Shown here piece by piece: positions 33,039 to 40,708 of a DNA stretch of 64,000 nt. The position numbers and the translations under genes were made by a program. A model generated the notes under the pieces. It was not told where the DNA came from, did no database searches, and was given only the letters and a program-made list of their open reading frames with translations. Positions within the stretch are counted from its first letter, which is position 1; every line of letters starts with the position of its first letter. Source of the DNA: Fibrobacter sp. (GTDB lineage Bacteria > Fibrobacterota > Fibrobacteria > Fibrobacterales > Fibrobacteraceae). Location of the stretch: the NCBI GenBank assembly GCA_024399035.1, contig JAKSID010000002.1, positions 1 to 64,000 on the forward strand, written 5' to 3'.

Positions 33039-33640
33039 GACGCAAAGGGGCTGCCGCCCCTCTGGACTCCCCACTCACAAAAGTCCGCTCTGACGAACGG
33101 ACTTTTTTTCGTGTCTGAGCGGCTGCAACACACTTAGGAACTTGTTCCTTAGTGTGGCTGGTCCCCGTATGGGGAGGAGTAAACTCCCTGCTCAGGGGGC
33201 CCCTGCCCCTTAACCTGTAGTCATTGCGAGCCTGCAGGGCGAAGCAATCGAAGCGTTCTTTTACCGCAGCGTTTTATAAGACGCAAAGGGGCTGCCGCCC
33301 CTCTGGACCCCCGAACTCACAAAAGTCCGTGCATACGCCCGGACTTTTTTTCGTGTCTGAGCAGGAGTAAACTCCCTGCTCAGGGGGCCCCTACCCCTTA
33401 ACCTGTAGTCATTGCGAGCCTGCAGGGCGAAGCAATCGAAGCGTTCTTTTACCGCAGCGTTTTATAAGACGCAAAGGGGCTGCCGCCCCTCTGGACCCCC
33501 GAACTCACAAAAGTCCGCTCTGACGAACGGACTTTTTTTCGTGTCTGAGGGGCGGAAACACACTTAGGAATTTATTCCTTAGTGTGGCCGGTCCCCGAAT
33601 GGGGGCGAGTAAACTCGCTCCTCAAGAAGCCCCTGCCCCT
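33039..33640. repeat. Three tandem terminator-bearing repeat units
   Basis: Units begin GACGCAAAGGGGCTGCCGCC at 33039, 33280 and 33468 (lengths 241, 188 and about 173 bp). Each carries a terminator hairpin AAAGTCCG...CGGACTTT with a T-run (33079-33109, 33321-33351, 33509-33539). Units 1 and 3 also carry a CACACTTAGGAA / TTCCTTAGTGTG hairpin that unit 2 lacks. Units 1 and 2 contain a CATTGCGAG...GAAGCAATCG dispersed repeat. Stem differences are compensatory: GGAAC/GTTCC versus GGAAT/ATTCC, and GGAG-TAAA-CTCC versus GCGAG-TAAA-CTCGC. The first hairpin terminates the FISUMP gene. Confidence 0.85.
33079..33109 (+). terminator. Terminator of the FISUMP gene
   Basis: AAAGTCCG (33080-33087) pairs with CGGACTTT (33098-33105) around a 10-nt loop, with seven T. 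It is the first of three near-copies in the repeat block. Confidence 0.85.
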
Positions 33641-33643
33641 ATA

Positions 33644-33807
33644 TTACATTTGCACGCTTCGCGTGCGATGTTCGTCGGCTCGGTCATAGAAACAAGCAAG
33701 CTTGTTTCTGCGACTCTCGCCTCCTTACATTGGCACTGCTTCGCAGTGCATTCGCTGCGCCTCGGCAATGTGAACAAGCTTGCTAGTTCACGCAGCTCTC
33801 GGCTTGC
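33644..33807. repeat. Variable-hairpin repeats, copies 2 and 3
   Basis: Two consecutive units (33644-33724, 81 bp; 33725-33807, 83 bp) each begin TTACAT and contain hairpin 1, a 20-21-nt linker, a 22-nt hairpin 2 and a tail. Hairpin 1 is GCACGCTTCGCGTGC, then GCACTGCTTCGCAGTGC. Hairpin 2 has arms AGAAACAAGC/GCTTGTTTCT, then GTGAACAAGC paired imperfectly with GCTAGTTCAC. Linkers share TTCG...CTCGG; tails are GCGACTCTCGCC and GCAGCTCTCGGC. The third TTACAT (33808) contains the argS stop codon. Stems differ in sequence but keep pairing. Confidence 0.7.
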
Positions 33808-35520
33808 TTACATCTGTCTAATCGGGAAGAGGCCGAGGAGGTCAAGCACGTTTTCAAGCACAATCTGAGTGGACTGCACCAGGAACAGACGGGACTTTTC
33901 TTCGGCGGAACCGAGAACGCGGTCTTCGTGGATGAACTTGTGGGCTGCTTCTGCGATTTCCAATGCGTACTGGGCGAGAACGCTGGGTTCGTCACCTGCC
34001 ACTGCACCGAGAATCTTTTCACCCTTCTTGGAAAGAAGGTTGATCAGGCTGTAGGCTGCGTCGTCGCTAAGCTGTGCGTAGTCAATTTCGGACAACTTAA
34101 CGGTGTAGCCGGCCTTGCGCATAATGCTGCAGAGACGGACATGTGCGTTCTGAACATACGGACCAGTGTCGCCTTCGAAGCTCATCACTGCATCCCAGTC
34201 AAAGCGTACATCCTTCACACGGCTGTTCTTCAAGTCGTTGAAGGTGAGGGCGCTGATACCGATCTGGCGGGCAATCAGTTCCTTGTTTTCCAGTTCCGGA
34301 TTCTTAGCATCGATGAATTCCAGAATCTTCTTCTGGGCAGCGTCAATCACGTCGCGCAAAAGGCTTGCGGTACCGGTACGGGTCTTGCCCTTTTCCCACT
34401 TGCCATCTACCAACTGAAGGATCACGCCAAAGGGAATGTGGTACATGTTGGTGTACCATTCGCGGCCCATCTTCTTCAGTACGTGGAACACCTGCTTAAA
34501 GTGGAGTGCCTGGCCCAGGTCCACAACATAAAGGCACTTGTCGAAGTTGTATTCCTTCATGCGGTAGTCGGCTGCAGCCAAGTCGCGGGTTGCGTACAAG
34601 GTAGATCCATCGCTCTTGCGGATGAGGCAAGGGTTCAGGTCGAATTCGTCCAGCATCACCACGTCCAGTTCGTTGGACTTGATCATCAAATTCTTTTCGC
34701 GCAGTTCGTCGAGAATTGCGGGAATCTTGTCTTCGAAGAAGGATTCGCCAGTGTAGTGGTCGAAGCCAACGCCCATCATATCGTAGATGCGCATCAGTTC
34801 CTTCAAGGTGGCGGCGCGGAATGCGGTCCAAAGGGTGCGGTAGAATTCGTCGCCCTTTTCGAGCTTGGTAAATGCGGCGCGTGCTTCATCTTCAAGACCC
34901 GGCTCTTCCTTGCTAGCCTTGGAGAAGGCTGCGTAAAGGATGTTCAGTTCCTTGACGGTGAGCGCATCCAGAGTAGCCTGGTCGGTGGGCAGCTTTTCGC
35001 GAAGGTACATCACGATGAGCTTGCCGAATGCGGTACCCCAGTCACCCAGGTGGTTGATGCGTTCAACCTTGTAACCTGCAGCCTTGTAAATGCGGCTGAG
35101 GCTGTTACCGATCATGGTAGAACGGAGGTGATGGAATGCCAGTTCCTTACCGATGTTGGGGGAACTGAAGTCAATGCAAACTACCTTGCCGTTGGAATCC
35201 TGGTGGCCGTAGGCGAGGCCCTTGGCGTCGATTTCTTCCAAGGTGGACTTTGCCAAAAAGCCACGGTCGATAAAGAAGTTCAGATAACCATTGACGGCTT
35301 CAACCTTAGAAAGTCCGGACGGGAGCTTGACCTGTGCGGCCAATTCTTCGGCGATAATCTTCGGAGCCTTGCGGAGAGTCTTTGCAAGGGAGAAACAGGG
35401 AATGGTAAAGTTGCCGTGAGTGGTATCAGGCGGCACGGAGATAAGCTTGAGAGCTGCTTCGGCTGTAAAGCTGCCGGTAGCTTCCAGTGCACTTGCGATT
35501 TCTTGCTCAAACGAGTTCAT
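33808..35520 (-). CDS. argS: Arginyl-tRNA synthetase
   Basis: Class I synthetase of 570 aa, the normal length. The HIGH-type motif lies in DFSSPNIGKELAFHHLRSTM, followed by INHLGDWGTAFGKLIVMYLR, DVVMLDEFDLNPCLIRKSDG, TLYATRDLAAADYRMKEY and the DALR-type C-terminal anticodon domain (GDTGPYVQNAHVRLCSIMRK). It ends PIRQM. Its start overlaps the end of rsfS by 14 bp, so the two are coupled. Confidence 0.95.
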   Translation of the reverse strand: MNSFEQEIASALEATGSFTAEAALKLISVPPDTTHGNFTIPCFSLAKTLRKAPKIIAEELAAQVKLPSGLSKVEAVNGYLNFFIDRGFLAKSTLEEIDAKGLAYGHQDSNGKVVCIDFSSPNIGKELAFHHLRSTMIGNSLSRIYKAAGYKVERINHLGDWGTAFGKLIVMYLREKLPTDQATLDALTVKELNILYAAFSKASKEEPGLEDEARAAFTKLEKGDEFYRTLWTAFRAATLKELMRIYDMMGVGFDHYTGESFFEDKIPAILDELREKNLMIKSNELDVVMLDEFDLNPCLIRKSDGSTLYATRDLAAADYRMKEYNFDKCLYVVDLGQALHFKQVFHVLKKMGREWYTNMYHIPFGVILQLVDGKWEKGKTRTGTASLLRDVIDAAQKKILEFIDAKNPELENKELIARQIGISALTFNDLKNSRVKDVRFDWDAVMSFEGDTGPYVQNAHVRLCSIMRKAGYTVKLSEIDYAQLSDDAAYSLINLLSKKGEKILGAVAGDEPSVLAQYALEIAEAAHKFIHEDRVLGSAEEKSRLFLVQSTQIVLENVLDLLGLFPIRQM

Positions 35521-35923
35521 TGTCGTCGCTCTTCTTGGTTTCGGCCTTCTTCACGAAGTCCGCTTCGTTAAGTTCGTCGATCTTGCCGTCGGCATACAGA
35601 CGGTCAAGAGAAATTTCTGCACGCTTTTCTTCTTCGAACAGGTGAACCATCAGGTCCAGGCCTGCATCGAATACGGCCCAGCGAACGCCTTCCTTGTATT
35701 CCACACCGACGGTGGGAATCTTGTTGGCCTTGAATTCCTTGTGGAGTTCGTTCAGGATAGCCTGCATCTGTGCTTCGCTTTCGCAAGTAGCGACCAGGAA
35801 AAAGTCGGTCACGTCCTTGATGCCGCGAAGGTCGATGAGCTGAACGTCTTGAGCGCGGAGCTCGAACAGAATACTTGCACCGAGCTGAATGGATTCGGGC
35901 AGATCTTGTTGTTTCGTTGTCAT
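35507..35923 (-). CDS. rsfS: Ribosomal silencing factor RsfS (YbeB/Iojap)
   Basis: Binds L14 and blocks subunit joining in slow growth. The Iojap core is clear: QLIDLRGIKDVTDFFLVATC, SEAQMQAILNELHKEF and YKEGVRWAVFDAGLDLMVHL followed by FEEEKRAEISLDRLYADG. The 138-aa length includes a charged C-terminal tail. It overlaps argS and lies 1 bp after the upstream lipoprotein gene. Confidence 0.92.
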   Translation of the reverse strand: MTTKQQDLPESIQLGASILFELRAQDVQLIDLRGIKDVTDFFLVATCESEAQMQAILNELHKEFKANKIPTVGVEYKEGVRWAVFDAGLDLMVHLFEEEKRAEISLDRLYADGKIDELNEADFVKKAETKKSDDNELV

Positions 35924-35924
35924 T

Positions 35925-36317
35925 TTATTCTCCCTGTTCGGGTTCGACTATTTGTTTTAAATCTTTTCCAATATACACGGAGGCATCGACCAGGGCTCTC
36001 TTGCTCATTACAGTGATGACGTTTTTCGTCTTGAGAGCCTTTGCCAAGGCCTGGGCGCCTTCCCATTCCGGGTTTCTAAGGACGAGAATGGTCTGTTCGT
36101 AGTTCTGGACGATGTCGTTTTTTGTGCTGACAACGTCGAAACCGTTCTCTCTGAGATAAACCTTCATTTTGGAGGCGGCGCCGTCCATGCCGCAACTATT
36201 CAAAAGCTCAACGTCACCCTTGTAGGTGCGTTTGATTTCTTGAACCTTGGGTTGTACTTTTTCCTCTTCACAACCTAAAAAGACAAGGCAAAAAATAAGG
36301 CAAATGAGTAGTCGCAT
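35925..36317 (-). CDS. Small lipoprotein with LytR C-terminal-like domain
   Basis: A 130-aa protein with lipoprotein signal MRLLICLIFCLVFLGC and a domain resembling LytR_C: VELLNSCGMDGAASKMKVYL, RENGFDVVSTKND, TILVLRNPEWEGAQALAKAL. LytR_C proteins lie next to rsfS in many bacteria, which fits this location. ATG 36317 is used; a GTG at 36323 is possible. A TATCTTTC promoter element lies at 36328-36335 on the minus strand. Confidence 0.7.
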   Translation of the reverse strand: MRLLICLIFCLVFLGCEEEKVQPKVQEIKRTYKGDVELLNSCGMDGAASKMKVYLRENGFDVVSTKNDIVQNYEQTILVLRNPEWEGAQALAKALKTKNVITVMSKRALVDASVYIGKDLKQIVEPEQGE

Positions 36318-36361
36318 CTTCACAGGCGAAAGATAGAATTTATTGAGTGATTTTAGAATAG

Positions 36362-36398
36362 CAAAAAGGCGCTGGCCTATGCCAAACGCCTTTAAAAT
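36362..36398 (-). terminator. Terminator downstream of panD
   Basis: On the minus strand AAAGGCG pairs with CGCCTTT across a ~15-nt loop that itself contains TTGGCATAGGCCAG, followed by TTTTT. It ends the panD transcript before the lipoprotein gene promoter. Confidence 0.65.
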
Positions 36399-36419
36399 CG
36401 CATTTTTTTGAAAAATCTT

Positions 36420-36767
36420 TTAGACGATTTCGTTCTTGCCGTTAACGTGGATAACCTTGGGCTGCCAGGTCTTGGCTTCTTCTTCGCTCATGGTGGCGTA
36501 TGCAACGATAATCACCAGGTCGCCGGGCTGAACCAAGCGGGCTGCTGCGCCGTTAAGGCAGATAACGCCGGACTTTGCGGGGCCTTCGATAACGTAGGTG
36601 TCAAGGCGGGAACCGTTGTTCACGTCAAGAACGCCGACTTTTTCGTAGGGGAGAATGCCTGCGGCATCCATCAGATCGCGGGCGATAGTAATGGAACCCT
36701 CGTAGTTGAGGTTTGCATCAGTTACAGTTGCGCGATGAATTTTTGCTTTAAGTAATTCCAGCTGCAT
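36420..36767 (-). CDS. panD: Aspartate 1-decarboxylase
   Basis: Pyruvoyl enzyme making beta-alanine for pantothenate. The self-cleavage site is the Gly-Ser of [72 protein letters not shown] and [12 protein letters not shown] are all canonical. Length 115 aa is normal for the small single-chain form. It is 8 bp after the next gene upstream and is read in the same transcript. Confidence 0.95.
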   Translation of the reverse strand: MQLELLKAKIHRATVTDANLNYEGSITIARDLMDAAGILPYEKVGVLDVNNGSRLDTYVIEGPAKSGVICLNGAAARLVQPGDLVIIVAYATMSEEEAKTWQPKVIHVNGKNEIV

Positions 36768-36775
36768 GATCGAGC

Positions 36776-37528
36776 TTAGAACTTGACGTTAAAGAAACCA
36801 GTGACGCCCATGCTTGCGTTGTCGCTTGCGGGAGTCGGAATGACACCGTAGCTAAAGCGGTTTGCGTCCGGGTTGCTGTCCCACTGAGTGCCAAAGAATG
36901 CGTCAGCGAAGGACCAAATGTGTACGCCAGCGACGGCGAGAAGGCCGTACCACCAGTAGGTTTCCTTAGTGGCTGCCAGGTAAACGGTTGCGCCTACGCT
37001 TGCTACCCAAAGAGCGTCCATCCAGATTGCCTTGGTGCTGTTTTCAGTCTTCCACTGATACAGAGACGGAGCCAAGATGGAGAGGTATGCGTAGCTCTGG
37101 TTGCCGTTGCGATAACGGTAGGAACGGTCGATGTCTGCGTCTTCGAGACCCTTGGAACGCTTGCCAAGCCATTCGTCTTCAGAAATACCCATCTTTTCCC
37201 AGGGCTTCTGAATGTATTCGGATGGACGAACGCCCAGTTCAACAAGTCGAGTCAACTTGTCGCGAGAGATGCCTTCTTGCTTTGCTTGTTGGAATTCCCA
37301 CTGGGTAAGACCCATTTCTTCGTAGTTGAAACCCTTCCATTCGTCGTCGGAAGCAGTAGCTTCGCCAACAGAGGTAGATCCTTCGTCAGCAGATTCTGCT
37401 GCAACGGATTCTTCGGTGGTTTCAGAGCCGTAGGAGTAGCTCTCTTCAGCAGATTCATCATCGTACTGTGCGAAAACAAAAGACCCGCAAAGGAGTACAG
37501 CCGCAATGGATTTACGCCAATTCAACAT
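36776..37528 (-). CDS. Exported acidic-linker protein with DUF5683-like membrane domain
   Basis: A 250-aa protein with signal peptide [20 protein letters not shown]. Residues 22-62 are Ser/Glu/Asp-rich, followed by a helical region ([20 protein letters not shown]) and, from residue ~140, [40 protein letters not shown] and [20 protein letters not shown], the same layout as the two DUF5683-like proteins at 11808-14020. It ends FNVKF. It sits 23 bp after tRNA-Leu with no terminator between and has AAAGGAAA as ribosome site. Confidence 0.62.
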   Translation of the reverse strand: MLNWRKSIAAVLLCGSFVFAQYDDESAEESYSYGSETTEESVAAESADEGSTSVGEATASDDEWKGFNYEEMGLTQWEFQQAKQEGISRDKLTRLVELGVRPSEYIQKPWEKMGISEDEWLGKRSKGLEDADIDRSYRYRNGNQSYAYLSILAPSLYQWKTENSTKAIWMDALWVASVGATVYLAATKETYWWYGLLAVAGVHIWSFADAFFGTQWDSNPDANRFSYGVIPTPASDNASMGVTGFFNVKF

Positions 37529-37551
37529 CTTTTATTTCCTTTTTCCTTTAA

Positions 37552-37635
37552 TGCCGGGGGAGGGAATCGAACCCTCACAGAGTCACCTCTACCGGATTTT
37601 GAGTCCGGCGCGTCTACCAATTTCACCACCCCGGC
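37552..37635 (-). tRNA. tRNA-Leu (anticodon CAA)
   Basis: Minus-strand cloverleaf of 84 nt with the acceptor GCCGGGG pairing CCCCGGC and discriminator A. The anticodon loop is CTCAAAA, anticodon CAA, within stem CCGGA/TCCGG. A long variable arm (GTAGAGGTGACTCTGT) confirms a class II tRNA. CCA is not encoded. A TATATTTG promoter element lies at 37647-37654 (minus). Confidence 0.97.
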
Positions 37636-37646
37636 TGGGGTTGCTA

Positions 37647-37654
37647 CAAATATA
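37647..37654 (-). promoter_or_regulatory. Promoter element of tRNA-Leu
   Basis: On the minus strand TATATTTG lies 11 bases before the tRNA-Leu 5' end, an exact TAnnTTTG match. TTTTGCC (37683-37677) is a possible upstream element 22 bases away. It probably also drives the two downstream protein genes. Confidence 0.65.
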
Positions 37655-37712
37655 GAACACTTTTCTTTTTTTTGTAGGCAAAAAACTGAAAAAATACGGG
37701 TTTTATGTAAAA

Positions 37713-38855
37713 TTATTTCCTAAAAAGGGGCTGAAACTCAACTTTTAGGGGGGCGAGTTGCTTTGCTCCGTAATCTACTGCCGCATCCTTTGTTGCAAAA
37801 TGACCGGTCTGGACAAGGTAAAGAACCTTTTCGCCGCGAGGCTGTTCCACGATGTTTGCCTGAATTTTACGCTTCTTTAAGTTGGAAACCAGCAGGTCTG
37901 CGTTGTTCTTTACGCCAAAAGCGCCCAACTGGAGTACCCAGTACGGTTCGGAAACTGCTGCGGGTTCGGCCTTGACCGCGGGTGCTGGTGCGGCTGCTGT
38001 TTTCTCTTCGGCTTTTGCCGCGGGTTGCGCGGGAGCTGCCGGCTGGGTGTTTGCTGGCTGAGGTGCGGAAACTGCCGCGGGCTGTGCTGCGGCGCTGGAG
38101 GCAGGTGCGCTAGGTGCGGGTGCTGCTTTTTCTTCGGCCTTTGCTACGGGCTGAGCCTGGGATGCCGGCTGGATGGAGACTGCAGAACTAGAGGATTGGA
38201 CCGGTGCTGCTACTTCGGACTGTACGGGGGCTGCTGCGGAACTGGAAGCCGGAACAGCTGCCTTTTCTTCAACCTTAGCTGTGGGCTGTTCAGGAGCTGG
38301 TGCTGCCGTTTGAGCAGCGGCAGTCTGTACCGGTGCTACTTGTGCCGGAGTCTGTTCCACAGGCTGAGGGTTCTTCAAACTTTCGCAACGTTCCACCAGG
38401 TTTTCGTTGTGGACCTTTGCCTTCACCGCGCCGCAAACCTTCTGGAGCACCACGTTGTGGTGCGGCTTGGATGTTTCGATGGCATGGATCAGGTCTTCGG
38501 CGGCCTTGTCGTACTTGCCCAGGTACAGACGGAACTGTGCACTGGTCATCATCAAGTCTGCGTAAATATCTTCCTGGGGATTGACCTTCTGGACCAAGCT
38601 ATCCAAGCGCTTGCCAGCCTTCTTGAAGGAGGCTGCTTCGCCAGTCTGAGAAAGAGCCAGCACATTCCAAAGCAGGCATTCGGCCTGCTTTTCCTTGGGC
38701 TGCAGAGGGCAAGCCTTTTCGTAGGCTGCGGCTGCGTCCTTCCAGTTTCCGCCGACGTATGCCTTCTGGGCATCGGCCAGTGCGGTAGCGGGATCCTGTG
38801 CTGCAACGTACATTGCAGACAAAAGAATTGCGAGAGCAGAAATTTTAGTCTTCAT
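37713..38855 (-). CDS. SPOR-domain protein with TPR region and Ala/Pro linker
   Basis: A 380-aa protein with signal peptide MKTKISALAILLSAMYVAA. TPR-like helices occupy residues 25-150 (AQKAYVGGNWKDAAAAYEKA, MTSAQFRLYLGKYDKAAEDL). A long Ala/Pro/Gln linker (~165-295) follows. The C-terminal SPOR domain reads YWVLQLGAFGVKNNADLLVS, NLKKRKIQANIV and LVQTGHFATKDAAVDYGAKQ. SPOR domains bind denuded peptidoglycan at the septum, so a division or cell-wall role is inferred. GAGGAA lies before the ATG. It follows miaB by 61 bp. Confidence 0.8.
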   Translation of the reverse strand: MKTKISALAILLSAMYVAAQDPATALADAQKAYVGGNWKDAAAAYEKACPLQPKEKQAECLLWNVLALSQTGEAASFKKAGKRLDSLVQKVNPQEDIYADLMMTSAQFRLYLGKYDKAAEDLIHAIETSKPHHNVVLQKVCGAVKAKVHNENLVERCESLKNPQPVEQTPAQVAPVQTAAAQTAAPAPEQPTAKVEEKAAVPASSSAAAPVQSEVAAPVQSSSSAVSIQPASQAQPVAKAEEKAAPAPSAPASSAAAQPAAVSAPQPANTQPAAPAQPAAKAEEKTAAAPAPAVKAEPAAVSEPYWVLQLGAFGVKNNADLLVSNLKKRKIQANIVEQPRGEKVLYLVQTGHFATKDAAVDYGAKQLAPLKVEFQPLFRK

Positions 38856-38916
38856 CTTTAAAATTCCTCAATCTTCAGATAGTCGTCCAAAAGTTTAATC
38901 GTCCAGCAAAGTGCCT

Positions 38917-40245
38917 TTAATCATTCACCAGGGTGCCGCGGAGGGTCCAACCGCGCATGTCATCAATCTTCACCTTCACGTAGTCGCCAGGCTTGATGAT
39001 GCGGCCTTCCGAAGGCTTGAAAATCACCTTCTTGAAGTTGTCTGTCTTGCCCATCAGTTCATTTTCGTCGCGGCTGGAACTGCCTTCCACAAGGAGGGTT
39101 TCGGTGCGGCCGATCATGAGCTGGTTACGCTTTGCAGTAATGTCGTTCTGCAGTGCGACCAGGCGAGTGTGACGAGCCAGCTTTTCTTCTGCGGTCAAGG
39201 TTTCCGGTTCGTTGTAGGATTCTGTTCCCTTGCGGGGGCTGTAGATAAACATGTAGGCGCTGTCGAACTGGCAGGCTTCAAATGCTTTCATGGTGTCTTC
39301 GAAGTCTTCGTCGGTTTCGCCCACGAATCCGCAGATCACGTCGGTGGAAATACCGTACAGCGGGTCCTTGCTGCGGAGTTGCTCGATAACGCTCATGTAC
39401 TGTTCCATGTTGTGCTGGCGACGCATCTTCTTCAGCATGGCGTCGCTGCCGCTCTGGATAGGAATGTGGGCGTAATGGCAAACCTTGGGGTTGTTCAGCA
39501 GAACGTCGATGAGCTCGTTGGTATAGTGCCTGGGATGGGGGCTAGTAAAACGAATACGTTCAATGCCGCCGATTTCGGACACTTGAGTCAAAAGGTCTGC
39601 AAAATTGTTGTCGCCGTTCTTGTAGGCGTTCACCGTCTGGCCCAAGAGCATCACTTCGGTAATGCCCTTGTCTGCGGCCTTCTGCACTTCGGTCAGCACG
39701 TCGTTCATGTCGCGGTACTTTTCGGGGCCGCGGAGGTAGGGAACGATGCAGTAACTGCAGCGCTTGTTGCATCCACGCTGGATGGTAACGAAGGTGCTGA
39801 AGTCGTGCTTCACCTTGGCGTAATCGCCTACATAGTTCTGTGTGATATCTTCATCCAGGAACATGCGGTGGTGAGTCTTGTGCAGCGGGCTATCGGGGCC
39901 AGCCAACAAAAGCTCGGGAATATTCTTGTACTGGTCCGGGCCCACCACGTAATTCACGACCTTCAGTCGCTTCAGAATTTCGGGGCCGCGGTTCTTGGCC
40001 ATGCAGCCGCAGACAACCACCTTCAAGTCCGGGTTAGCTTTTTTCAGCTTGCGGTACTTGCTGATGTTGGCGAATGCGGTGTCTTCTGCCTTTTCGCGTA
40101 CGGAGCAGGTGTTGACGATGATGAAATCGGCTTCGGTAATGTCGCCGGTTTCCATACAGCCTTCCATGTCCAGTTTCTGGGCAATGAGGGCCGAGTCATA
40201 TTCGTTCATCTGGCAGCCGTATGTGGCCAAGTAATATTTCTTCAT
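38917..40245 (-). CDS. miaB: tRNA-2-methylthio-N6-dimethylallyladenosine synthase
   Basis: Radical-SAM enzyme adding methylthio to i6A37 of tRNAs. The N-terminal UPF0004 domain starts KKYYLATYGCQMNEYDSALI with its three cluster Cys (CQMN, NTCSVREKAED, VVCGCMAKNRG). The radical-SAM motif is RGCNKRCSYCIVPYLRGPEK (CxxxCxxC). The C-terminal TRAM domain holds GRTETLLVEGSSSRDENELM. Length 442 aa is typical. A TATCTT hexamer lies ~30 bases upstream on the minus strand, inside the gap that carries array B. Confidence 0.94.
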   Translation of the reverse strand: MKKYYLATYGCQMNEYDSALIAQKLDMEGCMETGDITEADFIIVNTCSVREKAEDTAFANISKYRKLKKANPDLKVVVCGCMAKNRGPEILKRLKVVNYVVGPDQYKNIPELLLAGPDSPLHKTHHRMFLDEDITQNYVGDYAKVKHDFSTFVTIQRGCNKRCSYCIVPYLRGPEKYRDMNDVLTEVQKAADKGITEVMLLGQTVNAYKNGDNNFADLLTQVSEIGGIERIRFTSPHPRHYTNELIDVLLNNPKVCHYAHIPIQSGSDAMLKKMRRQHNMEQYMSVIEQLRSKDPLYGISTDVICGFVGETDEDFEDTMKAFEACQFDSAYMFIYSPRKGTESYNEPETLTAEEKLARHTRLVALQNDITAKRNQLMIGRTETLLVEGSSSRDENELMGKTDNFKKVIFKPSEGRIIKPGDYVKVKIDDMRGWTLRGTLVND

Positions 40246-40366
40246 GAGGATTGCAGTCTGCTTATGGTTTTAACGGCGGGTAAGATAGAAAAATTCAGTG
40301 TGTGGGCTGCTGCGCGGGGTGCTTGCGAGGGACTTTTCTGCGGAGGATGAGGTGTTTTCCCGAAAA

Positions 40367-40587
40367 ATGGGCTCCATTGGGAGGGAAAGTGGTGATTTGG
40401 AGTCCATGATTTTGAATAAATTAGTTGAAAATGGGGCGGTTGAGTAAACTGTAGGCCGGACATTGGACTCCAATATGACCAATATTGTTTATTTGGAGTC
40501 TATATAAATACCCATAACACAAAATCTACTATAGACAAAGTAATTTTATGGGCTCCATTTGCCTACTAACTGACTATTTGGAGTCCA
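40367..40587 (+). repeat. Array B: three long-gap inverted repeats, 30-bp offset
   Basis: The 463-bp gap between miaB and the second nuclease-like gene holds three pairs of consensus GG(A/G)CTCCA / TTTGGAGTC(C/T). The 7-bp cores are 40369-40375 with 40399-40405, 40465-40471 with 40495-40501, and 40550-40556 with 40580-40586. The arm-to-arm offset is exactly 30 bp each time. Of the 23 bases between cores, positions 1, 3, 13, 15, 16 and 20-23 (A, T, A, T, G, ATTT) are invariant. Each pair has one G.U on the plus strand. Pair starts are 96 and 85 bp apart. The architecture matches array A but the sequence is unrelated. Confidence 0.85.
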
Positions 40588-40658
40588 AAAATCATCGAAA
40601 ACTCATTTTGCAACCGTGAAAAAGCTGTTTTTACAAGGCGATTTTTGTAAATTCGTTC

Positions 40659-40675
40659 TGTGCGTGAGTGCGCAC
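40659..40675 (+). promoter_or_regulatory. Short hairpin and TATATG hexamer before the second nuclease-like gene
   Basis: GTGCG and CGCAC flank TGAGTG to form a small hairpin (about 40660-40675). TGTATATGG follows at 40681-40689, a promoter-like hexamer about 20 bases before the ATG. This is the only promoter candidate I see downstream of array B. Confidence 0.35.
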
Positions 40676-40708
40676 TATTTTGTATATGGCCCATAACCAA
40701 AGGTATTT

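Noticed and set aside
31871..33133. Minus-strand 420-codon frame
   Set aside because: Antisense to the FISUMP protein, whose signal peptide, ribosome site and domain are all clear.
33584..33868. Small plus-strand ORF in the repeat region
   Set aside because: It consists of the hairpin repeats and the antisense argS end; no ribosome site and no conserved motif.
33928..35571. Long plus-strand open frame opposite argS
   Set aside because: Shadow of argS, with no recognisable motif or ribosome site.
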